Below, in pieces: positions 26,543 through 33,702 of a stretch of DNA of 51,893 nt. The notes beneath the pieces were generated by a model that saw only the letters and a program-made list of their open reading frames with translations, did no database searches and had not been told where the DNA came from. Positions within the stretch are counted from its first letter, which is position 1. Each line of letters starts with the position of its first letter. This stretch comes from Steroidobacteraceae bacterium (GTDB lineage Bacteria > Pseudomonadota > Gammaproteobacteria > Steroidobacterales > Steroidobacteraceae): assembly GCA_019187495.1 (NCBI GenBank), contig JABAQN010000063.1, positions 1 through 51,893 on the forward strand, given 5' to 3'. Both the position numbers and the translations under genes were made by a program.

Positions 26543-27552
26543 TGCCAGGGCCGGTGCAGGGCGCCGAGCGTGTGCGTGCGGCCTTCCGCGAGCGCATCGA
26601 GTGCCGCGAGGAGATCGGGGGGCGGCGTCCAGTCGCCGGTCGCGCCGCGGCGCGAGTCCGCGCACAGGTCGAGCGCGCGTCGCAGCAGGCGCGTGACCTC
26701 ACCGACATACGCCGGCGAACGCTGGCGCCCTTCGACCTTGATCGCCTTGACGCCGCAGGCGGCGAGCGAGGGCAGCACGTCGAGCGCATTGAGGCTGGTC
26801 GGTTCCTCGAGCGCGTGGAACACGGCGTCGTTGACGCGAAAGCGTCCCTTGCAGAGCGTCGGATAGCCGGCCGCTTCGCCCGGCGCGTAGCGATCGATCA
26901 GGATGCCGTTCAGGCGCGACTGCCGGCCGTCCGGCGTTTCCTCCCAGCGCACCGCGTGCGCGGGCGAACAGACTCCCTGCGAGTTCGGGGAGTGGCCCGT
27001 GGCGTAGGACGACAGCGCGCAGCGCCCTTCGACCATCACGCAGAGGCTGCCGAAGCCGAACACTTCGATCTCGACGGCGGTGCGGCCGATGAGGCGGGAG
27101 ACCTGGGCGACCGAAAGCACGCGCGGCAGCACGGCGCGCTGGATGCCGAACTCGCGGCGGTAGAGCTCGAGCGCGCGCCAGTTCGTGGCCGATCCCTGCA
27201 CGCTGAGATGCAGCCGCAGCGTCGGGTGGTGATCCGCCGCATAACGCAACAGGCCTGGGTCGGCGAGGATCAGCGCGTCGGCGCCGAGGCGTGCCGCGCA
27301 GTCGATCGTCGCGGTCGCGAGCGGCCAGTTGGCGGGCGAGGGATATACATTGAGCGCGACGAACACCCGCGCCCCGCGTTCGTGCGCATAGGCGATGCCC
27401 GCTTCCGCCTCCGCCGCGCCGAAATTGAGGCCGGGGAAATTGCGCGCGTTGGTTGCGCCGCGAAAGCCGATGTACACCGCATCCGCGCCGTGATCGACGG
27501 CGGCGCGCAGCGCCGGCAGCGTGCCGGCCGGGCAAACGAGTTCCAGGCTCAT
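26539..27552 (-). CDS. ubiU: UbiU, U32-peptidase-family subunit for O2-independent ubiquinone hydroxylation
   Basis: A 337-aa U32-family protein; E. coli UbiU has 331. It partners UbiV; despite the family name it is a hydroxylation factor using prephenate as oxygen donor, not a protease. Visible are ELVCPAGTLPALRAAVDHGADAVYIG in two parts (residues 4-29), the SVQGS loop, and cysteines in LCVMVEGRCALSSY, GVCSPAH and TLCKGRF that fit the Fe-S ligands. ATG at 27552 is the first that gives the family N-terminus. No clear Shine-Dalgarno is seen, and an FNR-type box sits about 41 bp upstream. Confidence 0.93.
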   Translation of the reverse strand: MSLELVCPAGTLPALRAAVDHGADAVYIGFRGATNARNFPGLNFGAAEAEAGIAYAHERGARVFVALNVYPSPANWPLATATIDCAARLGADALILADPGLLRYAADHHPTLRLHLSVQGSATNWRALELYRREFGIQRAVLPRVLSVAQVSRLIGRTAVEIEVFGFGSLCVMVEGRCALSSYATGHSPNSQGVCSPAHAVRWEETPDGRQSRLNGILIDRYAPGEAAGYPTLCKGRFRVNDAVFHALEEPTSLNALDVLPSLAACGVKAIKVEGRQRSPAYVGEVTRLLRRALDLCADSRRGATGDWTPPPDLLAALDALAEGRTHTLGALHRPWQ

Positions 27553-27586
27553 GCGCGCATGGTCGCGTCCCGCGCGCGCGCGCGCA

Positions 27587-27600
27587 TTGACGACCGTCAA
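27587..27600 (-). promoter_or_regulatory. FNR-type box upstream of ubiU-ubiV
   Basis: TTGACGACCGTCAA is a perfectly symmetric FNR-type site with eight of ten consensus positions. It overlaps the stop codon of the fnr-type gene and is centred 41.5 bp before the ubiU ATG. Class II geometry would place the transcript start at the start codon itself, but the -10 there (GACCAT) is poor, so regulation of ubiU is likely and the exact start is not. Confidence 0.55.
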
Positions 27601-28280
27601 CCCGTCGGCTTGAGCGACAGCAAAGTGACCTGCTGGCCGGTGATCTCGATCGCCCGCTCGCGATGCAGCTTCTGGATCATGCGGCTCACGGTCTCGATGC
27701 GCGTGTCGAGCAGGCTCGCGATCTCCTGGCGGGTCATGCCGAGCGAGAAACGGCGGCCGTCGAGGCCGCGCTGCTCGAAGCGCCGTGCGAGTTCGAGGAG
27801 GAGCCCCGCCACGCGCTCGCGGATCGACCCGCGGGCGAGCGCCGCGCGTGGCGCCGACGCGCGGCTCAGGAGATTGATCAACGCCGCGGCGAGTTCGCGC
27901 ACGCGCGAATACTGCTCGCTGAGCAGCGACAGCGGCAGTTCGCAGCACACGACCGGCTGCAATGCGACGACGTCGTGCGAGTACATGCGCCGGCCGAAGG
28001 CTTCCGTGCCGAGCACGTCACCGGGCGTGTTGACGGTGATGATGCGCTCCTCGCCGTCGGTGCCGACTTCCACGGTCTTCAGCATGCCCTGGCGCACGGC
28101 GAAGAGTGAGTGGGCCGGCTCCCCGGCCCGGTAGAGGCGCGTACCCGCACGCAGCGTGCGCAGCGCTCCGGTGCGATGCGTACCGTTTCGGTCGCCGAGG
28201 GCGATCAGGCCGCCCAGGCGGCAGACTTCATGCAGGTCGCAGGCGCGGCAGGCGATGGGCCCGGTCGATGGCGTCGTCAT
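27597..28280 (-). CDS. anr: FNR/Anr-type oxygen-sensing transcription regulator
   Basis: A 227-aa CRP/FNR family activator. Three N-terminal cysteines (Cys11, Cys14, Cys20 in CRACDLHEVC) plus Cys112 match the four ligands of the oxygen-labile [4Fe-4S] cluster, so this is the O2 sensor type rather than a Dnr or CRP. The cyclic-nucleotide-like beta roll spans about 30-120. The helix-turn-helix at about 187-210 (MTRQEIASLLDTRIETVSRM) keeps Glu, Ser and Arg for TTGAT recognition. Length is usual for FNR/Anr. The product should act on the TTGAY-N4-RTCAA sites found across this window, including two before its own gene. Confidence 0.95.
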   Translation of the reverse strand: MTTPSTGPIACRACDLHEVCRLGGLIALGDRNGTHRTGALRTLRAGTRLYRAGEPAHSLFAVRQGMLKTVEVGTDGEERIITVNTPGDVLGTEAFGRRMYSHDVVALQPVVCCELPLSLLSEQYSRVRELAAALINLLSRASAPRAALARGSIRERVAGLLLELARRFEQRGLDGRRFSLGMTRQEIASLLDTRIETVSRMIQKLHRERAIEITGQQVTLLSLKPTG

Positions 28281-28295
28281 GGCGTGTCCGTCTGG

Positions 28296-28354
28296 TTGAG
28301 ATCGGTCAAACCATTCTCTGCCTGTCACCACCCCGGATCATTGATCCAGGTCAA
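28296..28354 (-). promoter_or_regulatory. Two FNR-type boxes before the fnr/anr gene
   Basis: The distal box (28341-28354, TTGATCCAGGTCAA on the plus strand) is inside the last codons of the copper ATPase gene. The proximal box (28296-28309, TTGAGATCGGTCAA) lies 16 bp from the start codon. If the distal box is class II, transcription starts near 28306 with a -10 like GAGAAT (28318-28313), and the proximal box overlaps the start site. That arrangement suggests activation with negative feedback. Confidence 0.5.
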
Positions 28355-30635
28355 GCGTACCGAGCCGCAGTGCATTGGCGACGACCGAGACCGAGGACAG
28401 GCTCATCGCGAGCGCCGCGATCATCGGGCTGAGCAGCAACCCCGTCAGCGGGTAGAGCACCCCGGCGGCGATCGGCACGCCGAGCGCGTTGTAGAGGAAT
28501 GCGAAGCCGAGGTTCTGTCGCATGTTCCGGACCGTCGCGTGCGAGATCGCCCGCGCCCGGACGATGCCGCGCAGGTCGCCCCGGACGAGGGTCACCTGGG
28601 CGCTCGACATCGCGACATCGGTGCCGGTGCCCATCGCGATACCGACGTCGGCGCCCGCGAGCGCCGGCGCGTCGTTGATCCCGTCGCCCGCCATGGCGAC
28701 GCCGCGGCCCTCGGCCTTCAGGCGCTGCACGAGTTCGATCTTCTCCTTCGGGCGCATTTCGCCGTGCACCTCGTCGATCCGCAGGCGTTGCGCGACGGCA
28801 TTCGCCGTGGCGACGCCATCGCCGGTGGCCATCACGATGCGCAGGCCCGCGGCGTGCAGCGCATCGATGGCCGCGGGCGTCGTCGCCTTGAGGGGATCCG
28901 CGACCGCGAGCAGGCCCGCGAGCGCGCCGTCGAGTGCCACGAACATCACGCTCGCGGCCTCGCGCCGCAGCGCCTCGGCCTGCGGCACGAGCGCCGAGAC
29001 GTCGATGCCGAGCTGCTGCACCAGCGCGGTGTTGCCGATGGCGATGCTTCGGCCCGCAACCTGTCCGCGGACGCCCATGCCGGTCGAGGACTCGAAGCTC
29101 TCGTGCTTGTCGAGCGACAGGCCCCGGCGCCGCGCCTCGGCAACGATCGCATCGGCGAGGGGGTGTTCGCTCGCCTGGTCGAGGCTCGCGGCGATGCGCA
29201 GCAACTCATCCGCATTCGTGCCAGGCGCGGGGATCGCCGCGCGAAACGCGGGCCGACCTTCCGTGAGCGTGCCCGTCTTGTCGACGATCAGCGTGTCGAC
29301 GCGTCGCAGCCGCTCGATCGCCTCGGCATCGCGGAACAGCACGCCCACGTGCGCGGCGCGCCCGGTGGCCACCATGATCGACATCGGCGTTGCGAGCCCG
29401 AGGGCGCAGGGGCAGGCGATGATCAGCACTGACACGGCATTCAGCACCGCGAAAGTCCAGGCCGGGTCGGGGCCGATGAGACCCCAGGTCACGAACGTCG
29501 CGATCGCGACCGCGAACACCGCGAGCACGAACCAGAACGACACCTTGTCCGCGAGGCGTTGCATCGGCGCGCGCGAACGCTGCGCCTGCGCGACGAGCTG
29601 CACGATCTGCGCGAGAACCGTGGCCGAGCCGACCTTGGCCGCGCGCATCACGAGGCTGCCGCTGCCGTTCAGCGTCGCGCCGATCACCTCTGCGCCCACG
29701 GTCTTCTCGACCGGCACGGGCTCACCCGTCAGCATCGATTCATCGACGTTCGAGCGGCCCTCGAGCACGATGCCGTCGACCGGCACCTTCTCGCCCGGCC
29801 GCACGCGCAGCCGGTCACCGACGTGCACGTGCGAGAGATCGATGTCTTCCTCGGTGCCGTCATCGCGCAGCCGCCGCGCGGTCTTCGGCGCGAGGCGCAG
29901 CAGCGCCTTGATGGCGGCCGATGTCTTCGAGCGCGCCCGCAGTTCGAGCAGTTGTCCGAGCAGCGTCAGCGAGACGATGACGGCCGCGGCTTCGAAGTAC
30001 ACGCCGACCCGGCCGTGTTCGTGAAAGGTCGGCGGAAAGAGCGCGGGCGCCACCGTTGCGACCAGGCTGTAGCCCCATGCCGCCGCGACGCCGACGCCGA
30101 TCAGCGTCCACATGTTCGGGCTGCGGTTTGCGATCGACTGCACGCAGCGTTCGAGGATCGGCCAGCCCGCCCACAGCACGACGGGCGCGCTGAGGGCGAG
30201 TTCGAGCCAGGTGCGGGCATCGACCGGGAGCCAGCCGAAACGATGGCCGAACATCGCGAGGACGAACACGACAAGCGTGAGCGGCAGCGTGAAGGCGAAG
30301 CGGCGCGTGAAATCGCGCAGTTCCGGGTTCTCCTCGTCGTCGAGGCCCGGCATTTCCGGCTCGAGCGCCATGCCGCATTTCGGGCAGGTGCCGGGACCGG
30401 CCTGCCGGACCTCCGGGTGCATCGGGCAGGTATGGATCGTTCCGGCAGGCACGGCTTCGGCTGGCTTGTCCGCCGGGGAGAGGTACTTCTGCGGATCGGC
30501 GATGAAGCGTTCGCGGCAGCGCGCGCCGCAGAAATGCCAGGTCGTGCCGGCATGCTCCGCGTGATGCGGAGTCTTCTGCGGGTCGACCTTCATGCCGCAG
30601 ACGGGGTCGGTGTGTTGCTGGCAGCAATGATTCAT
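28338..30635 (-). CDS. copA: Cu(I)-exporting P1B-type ATPase with YHS and metal-binding N-terminus
   Basis: A 765-aa inner-membrane pump. The N-terminus carries a YHS domain (residues about 10-52, DPVCGMKV and [10 protein letters not shown]) and a second metal-binding region (CPMHPEV and CPKCGMAL, about 70-92) instead of the usual CxxC ferredoxin-like domain. Eight membrane segments, the actuator TGE ([11 protein letters not shown]), the CPC ion site (408-410), the phosphorylated Asp452 in DKTGTLT and the hinge GDGINDAP are all present. The MerR-type gene upstream overlaps by 4 bp, so the two form a metal-induced operon. Copper is inferred from CPC; silver is possible. Confidence 0.93.
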   Translation of the reverse strand: MNHCCQQHTDPVCGMKVDPQKTPHHAEHAGTTWHFCGARCRERFIADPQKYLSPADKPAEAVPAGTIHTCPMHPEVRQAGPGTCPKCGMALEPEMPGLDDEENPELRDFTRRFAFTLPLTLVVFVLAMFGHRFGWLPVDARTWLELALSAPVVLWAGWPILERCVQSIANRSPNMWTLIGVGVAAAWGYSLVATVAPALFPPTFHEHGRVGVYFEAAAVIVSLTLLGQLLELRARSKTSAAIKALLRLAPKTARRLRDDGTEEDIDLSHVHVGDRLRVRPGEKVPVDGIVLEGRSNVDESMLTGEPVPVEKTVGAEVIGATLNGSGSLVMRAAKVGSATVLAQIVQLVAQAQRSRAPMQRLADKVSFWFVLAVFAVAIATFVTWGLIGPDPAWTFAVLNAVSVLIIACPCALGLATPMSIMVATGRAAHVGVLFRDAEAIERLRRVDTLIVDKTGTLTEGRPAFRAAIPAPGTNADELLRIAASLDQASEHPLADAIVAEARRRGLSLDKHESFESSTGMGVRGQVAGRSIAIGNTALVQQLGIDVSALVPQAEALRREAASVMFVALDGALAGLLAVADPLKATTPAAIDALHAAGLRIVMATGDGVATANAVAQRLRIDEVHGEMRPKEKIELVQRLKAEGRGVAMAGDGINDAPALAGADVGIAMGTGTDVAMSSAQVTLVRGDLRGIVRARAISHATVRNMRQNLGFAFLYNALGVPIAAGVLYPLTGLLLSPMIAALAMSLSSVSVVANALRLGTLDLDQ

Positions 30636-31030
30636 GATTCCTCACCGGAGAGGGCAGCCAGGATCGGGCACTGCGCCAGATCGCCGTGGCCGGGACAGGC
30701 GTCGACCAGCGCGCGCAGGCCGTCCCGCACGCGCACGAGATCGGCGAGCTTGTGCTCGACGTCCGCGAGTTTCCCGCTCGCGGCCCGCTTTACGCCCGCC
30801 ATGTTCCGGCCGCGGCGCGCGGTGAGCGCGAGCAGGTCGCGGATCTCCTCGAGCGTGAAGCCGAGCGCCTTGGCGCGGCGGATGAACCGCAGCCGCGCGC
30901 GATCCCCTTCGTCGTAGCTCCGGTAGCCGGAGGGCCGGCGCCGCGGCGTGGGCAGGATGCCGTGGCGCTCGTAATAGCGCACCGTGTCGATCGGCACGCC
31001 GGTCGATTTCGCGAGTTCACCGATTTTCAT
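30632..31030 (-). CDS. cueR: MerR family metal-responsive regulator (CueR-like)
   Basis: A 132-aa activator. The N-terminal helix-turn-helix ([20 protein letters not shown]) is followed by the long dimerisation helix, and the C-terminal loop has Cys112 and Cys121 ([14 protein letters not shown]), close to the CueR Cys pair. ATG at 31030 gives the family N-terminus; a longer frame would run through the palindromic repeat. Only about 6 bp separate the -10 element from the ATG, so the transcript may be leaderless. It should sense Cu(I) or a similar soft metal and drive the copper ATPase. Confidence 0.9.
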   Translation of the reverse strand: MKIGELAKSTGVPIDTVRYYERHGILPTPRRRPSGYRSYDEGDRARLRFIRRAKALGFTLEEIRDLLALTARRGRNMAGVKRAASGKLADVEHKLADLVRVRDGLRALVDACPGHGDLAQCPILAALSGEES

Positions 31031-31036
31031 GGCGCC

Positions 31037-31068
31037 AGTATGCACTCTGGAGTCAAGTCCAGAGTCAA
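31037..31068 (-). promoter_or_regulatory. MerR-type promoter and operator of cueR-copA
   Basis: On the minus strand a -35 TTGACT (31068-31063) and -10 CATACT (31042-31037) are separated by 20 bp, the over-long spacing typical of MerR-activated promoters. Within the spacer lies a dyad ACTCTGGA/TCCAGAGT (31044-31065). The -10 is 6 bp from the cueR ATG. Confidence 0.85.
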
Positions 31069-31073
31069 GCCGT

Positions 31074-31147
31074 GGTGCCGGGGTTTCGGTTGTTCGGTTA
31101 TTGGGGCATTCGCCCGCCAATAACCGAACAACCGAAACCCCGGCACC
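31074..31147. repeat. Long palindromic repeat, copy 2
   Basis: Perfect inverted repeat with 31-bp arms (31074-31104 and 31117-31147) and a 12-bp loop. Arms start GGTGCCGGG and share TTTCGGTTGTTCGGTTATTGG with the other copies. The variable tenth base is G (31083), paired with C (31138). It sits between the divergent cueR promoter and the small membrane protein gene at 31169, only 5 bp from the cueR -35. Confidence 0.9.
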
Positions 31148-31168
31148 CGCTATACTCCGGGCGTAACC

Positions 31169-31366
31169 ATGGTCGGCTTCCTGCTCTGGCTGCTGCTGCT
31201 CGTCCTGTGCTGGCCGCTGGCACTCGCGGCGCTCATTCTATATCCGCTCGTCTGGATCATCCTGCTGCCGTTTCGGCTGCTCGGCATCGCGGTGTCCGGA
31301 ATATTCGAGCTGCTGAAGTCGCTCATCCTGCTGCCCGCGCGCGTGCTGCGCGGCCGGCCGGTGTGA
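31169..31366 (+). CDS. Small hydrophobic membrane protein
   Basis: A 65-aa protein consisting mainly of two hydrophobic stretches (residues about 4-34 and 36-56) and a basic end (LLPARVLRGRPV). I do not recognise a characterised family. A -10-like TATACT at 31151-31156 lies 12 bp before the ATG, with no Shine-Dalgarno, so a very short leader is likely. Its coding quality is supported by the regular membrane pattern and codon use like its neighbours, but it could be spurious. Confidence 0.6.
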   Translation: MVGFLLWLLLLVLCWPLALAALILYPLVWIILLPFRLLGIAVSGIFELLKSLILLPARVLRGRPV

Positions 31367-31377
31367 GCGGCGGAAGG

Positions 31378-31554
31378 TCAGGGCGGCGGGGCCGGGGTCG
31401 TGGGCGGCTTCTTTCCGTCCTTGTCGTCCGGAGGCTGCGCCGGTGTCGAGGCGGGGCGTACGACCACATTGCCGCCCGGCTCGGGCAGGTAGAGCGGCCC
31501 TTTCTGGCCGCAGGCGGACAGCAGCAGGAGTGCCGCGATCAGCGCGCCGCGCAT
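31378..31554 (-). CDS. lptM: LptM-like (YifL) small lipoprotein
   Basis: A 58-aa lipoprotein with signal peptide, lipobox LLSACG (Cys15) and the family motif GQKGPLYLP directly after it. In E. coli, LptM (YifL) helps mature the LptD-LptE lipopolysaccharide translocon. The C-terminal half is Pro/Thr-rich and low in complexity. ATG at 31554 overlaps the stop of the preceding membrane protein gene (TGATG). In other gammaproteobacteria this gene is usually beside lysA/dapF; that context is absent here. Confidence 0.85.
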   Translation of the reverse strand: MRGALIAALLLLSACGQKGPLYLPEPGGNVVVRPASTPAQPPDDKDGKKPPTTPAPPP

Positions 31555-31970
31555 CACGTGTACATCGTCCGCCGGTCGCGAAGGGCGATCCAGCCGCGAG
31601 CGATCCGGTAGACGACCCAGACGGCGACGACCAGCGCCGCGAGGAAGAACGTCAGGATGCCGAGGCCGAGCGCCAGCACGAGTGGCGCCGACACGATACC
31701 GGCCACGACGATCCACAGGAGCGCAAACCAGAAAGTGCGTATTTGCCAGCGGAAGTGGGATTCGAGCCAGGTGCCGCGCGCATCGGACTGGCGCAGGTAG
31801 TTCATGATCACCGCGATGATCGAAGGCAGCCCGAACACGAAGCTGCCGACCACGGTCGCGGGGCCCGTGACGCCGATCAGCACTGACAGGGTGTGCAGGG
31901 CGTAGATGATGTTCGTGTAGGTGACGAGGCCGGGGTCGACACCGGTCGTCGGCTGGGTTGTCTCGTTCAT
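31554..31970 (-). CDS. DUF4870-like inner-membrane protein
   Basis: A 138-aa protein with three hydrophobic regions (about residues 25-60, 78-98 and 100-122) and conserved-looking polar elements LRQSDARGTWLESHFRWQIRTFW between the first two. This pattern is familiar from small conserved proteobacterial membrane proteins related to DUF4870; function unknown. ATG at 31970 is chosen; another ATG at 31991 falls in the palindromic repeat. It overlaps the lptM-like gene by one base. Confidence 0.75.
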   Translation of the reverse strand: MNETTQPTTGVDPGLVTYTNIIYALHTLSVLIGVTGPATVVGSFVFGLPSIIAVIMNYLRQSDARGTWLESHFRWQIRTFWFALLWIVVAGIVSAPLVLALGLGILTFFLAALVVAVWVVYRIARGWIALRDRRTMYT

Positions 31971-31990
31971 CGGCGCTCCTCGACGAGGCA

Positions 31991-32062
31991 TGGTGCCGGG
32001 CTTTCGGTTGTTCGGTTATTGGGGCTTCGCCCAATAACCGAACAACCGAAAGCCCGGCACCA
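31991..32062. repeat. Long palindromic repeat, copy 3
   Basis: Perfect inverted repeat with 33-bp arms (31991-32023 and 32030-32062) and a 6-bp loop GCTTCG. The variable tenth base is C (32001), paired with G (32052). It lies between the thioesterase stop and the start of the DUF4870-like gene, both on the minus strand, and would form a very stable hairpin in a read-through transcript. Confidence 0.9.
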
Positions 32063-32077
32063 GGTTTCTGGTTCGCA

Positions 32078-32512
32078 TCATACTCGCCGCTCCACGATCG
32101 CGAGCGTGATGCGCGATACGCAGACGAGATGGTCCTTGTCGTCGCGGATTTCAATCCCCCAGACCTGGCTGCGGGCGCCGATGTGGTAGGGGCGTGCGGT
32201 GCCGGTCACGAGGCCGCTCGAGACCGGCCGCAGGTGGTTGGCGTTGATTTCCTGGCCGAAGCACTGGTACCGGCCGTTGTCGATGCAGCACGCCGCGCCG
32301 GTGCTCCCCATCGTCTCGGCGAACGCCACCGAGGCGCCGCCATGCAGCACGCCATACGGCTGGCGTGTGCGCGTATCGACCGGCATCGTCGCGCACAGGT
32401 AATCGTCCCCGACTTCGGTGAAGTGGATGTCGAGATGGCCGACGAGTGTCTTCTCCCGGTGGCTGTTCAGCCTCCCGGGTGTCGGCCGCTCCCGCCCATA
32501 CCAGATCGCCAT
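32078..32512 (-). CDS. Hot-dog fold thioesterase (PaaI/YdiI type)
   Basis: A 144-aa acyl-CoA thioesterase-like protein. The core is GVLHGGASVAFAETMGS (residues about 53-69), with the HGG and the Glu that act in catalysis in this family. The fit to the YdiI/EntH subgroup includes HLRPVSSGLVTG. ATG at 32512 is favoured because AAGGAG from the end of argH lies 5 bp upstream; GTG at 32518 is the alternative. It is the last gene of the arginine operon, coupled to argH. Substrate is unknown; a link to the acyl-CoA used at the start of the pathway is conceivable but unproven. Confidence 0.85.
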   Translation of the reverse strand: MAIWYGRERPTPGRLNSHREKTLVGHLDIHFTEVGDDYLCATMPVDTRTRQPYGVLHGGASVAFAETMGSTGAACCIDNGRYQCFGQEINANHLRPVSSGLVTGTARPYHIGARSQVWGIEIRDDKDHLVCVSRITLAIVERRV

Positions 32513-32514
32513 GC

Positions 32515-33702
32515 TCACTCCTTGCGAAGCCGCGCGCCGATGCGCCGGTACGCCTCGCGAAACGGGATGCCCTCGGCCACCACGAGCGCGTTGGCTTCCT
32601 CCGCCGCGTGGATCGCCGGGTCGAGCGTGATTCGCTCGCGGCGGAAGCGCACCGCACCGAGCGCCGCCGCCACGATGTCGAACGATTGCAGCGCGAGGTC
32701 GATGCCGCGAAAGAGCGGCGCCTTGAGGAGCTGCAGGTCGCGCTGGTACCCGGACGGCAGCTTCGCATAAATTCCCAGCGTTTCGATGAGGCTCGCGTGC
32801 GCCGTCGCCGTGCGACCCCGCACGAGCTCGAACACGTCCGGGTTGCGCTTCTGCGGCATGATCGACGATCCGGTCGTGAACGCCTCGGGAAGCTCGACGA
32901 ACGCGAACTCCTTTGTATGGAAAAGAAGCAGGTCGGCCGCGAGCCGGCCGAGGTCCTGCATCGCGAGCGCCACCTCGAACAGCACCTGCGCTTCCGCCTT
33001 GCCGCGCGAGAGCTGCACGGCGGTCACGGGCTCATGGATCGCGGCAAATCCGAGCGCGGCACGCGTCGCCTCGCGGTCGAGCGGCAGGCCGGGCGTGCCA
33101 TAGCCGGCCGCCGAGCCGAGCGGGCATTTCGCGGCGCGCCGATGTGAAAGTCGCAGGCCCTCGGCATCATCGCGAAGTTCGGCGGCGAAGCCGCCGGCCC
33201 ACAGCGCCACTGAACTCGGCATCGCCTGCTGCATGTGCGTGTAGCCCGGCAATACCGTGTCGCGTTCGCGCGCCGCGAGCCCATCGAGTGCGTCGGCGAC
33301 CGAAGTCGCGCCCGCACGCAGCTGCTCGATCGCATCCCGGAGGTAGAGGCGCAGCGCGGTGAGCACCTGGTCGTTGCGCGAGCGGCCGAGATGCACGCGG
33401 CCACCCGCCTCGCCGATGCGCTCCGTGAGGCGTCGCTCGAGCGCCGTCTGGCCGTCTTCGTCGGCGAGTTCGATGTGCCACTCGCCGCGTGCGTGCGCCG
33501 CGCCGAGCGCGACGAGGCCCGCTTCGATGGCAGTGAAGTCGGCATCCGCCAGCAGGCCCTGCGTGCGCAGCATCGCCGCATGCGCGATCGAGGCCGCGAC
33601 GTCGTAGCGGACGAGGCGCTCGTCGAGCGCGTAGTCCTCGCCCGCCGTGTAGGCGAGGACCCGCGCATCGAGCGGCGCGCCCTTGTCCCAGAGGCGTGTC
33701 AC
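32515..33702 (-). CDS. argH: Argininosuccinate lyase
   Basis: A 395-aa enzyme that splits argininosuccinate into arginine and fumarate. The family signature GSSIMPQKRNPD is at about residues 264-275, and GRSRNDQV (about 108-115) and MPSSVALW are also present. It is shorter than the 455-465 aa of E. coli-type ArgH; the Xanthomonas enzyme is also short. The GTG at 33702 overlaps the argB stop (GTGA), so no upstream start is needed; the frame remains open upstream, but only as a shadow of argB. Confidence 0.95.
   Translation of the reverse strand: MTRLWDKGAPLDARVLAYTAGEDYALDERLVRYDVAASIAHAAMLRTQGLLADADFTAIEAGLVALGAAHARGEWHIELADEDGQTALERRLTERIGEAGGRVHLGRSRNDQVLTALRLYLRDAIEQLRAGATSVADALDGLAARERDTVLPGYTHMQQAMPSSVALWAGGFAAELRDDAEGLRLSHRRAAKCPLGSAAGYGTPGLPLDREATRAALGFAAIHEPVTAVQLSRGKAEAQVLFEVALAMQDLGRLAADLLLFHTKEFAFVELPEAFTTGSSIMPQKRNPDVFELVRGRTATAHASLIETLGIYAKLPSGYQRDLQLLKAPLFRGIDLALQSFDIVAAALGAVRFRRERITLDPAIHAAEEANALVVAEGIPFREAYRRIGARLRKE

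Noticed and set aside
26539..27552. U32-family peptidase/collagenase as a virulence protease
   Set aside because: The paired U32 genes with Fe-S cysteine patterns next to an SCP2 gene are ubiU-ubiV of quinone synthesis; protease labels come from old family names.
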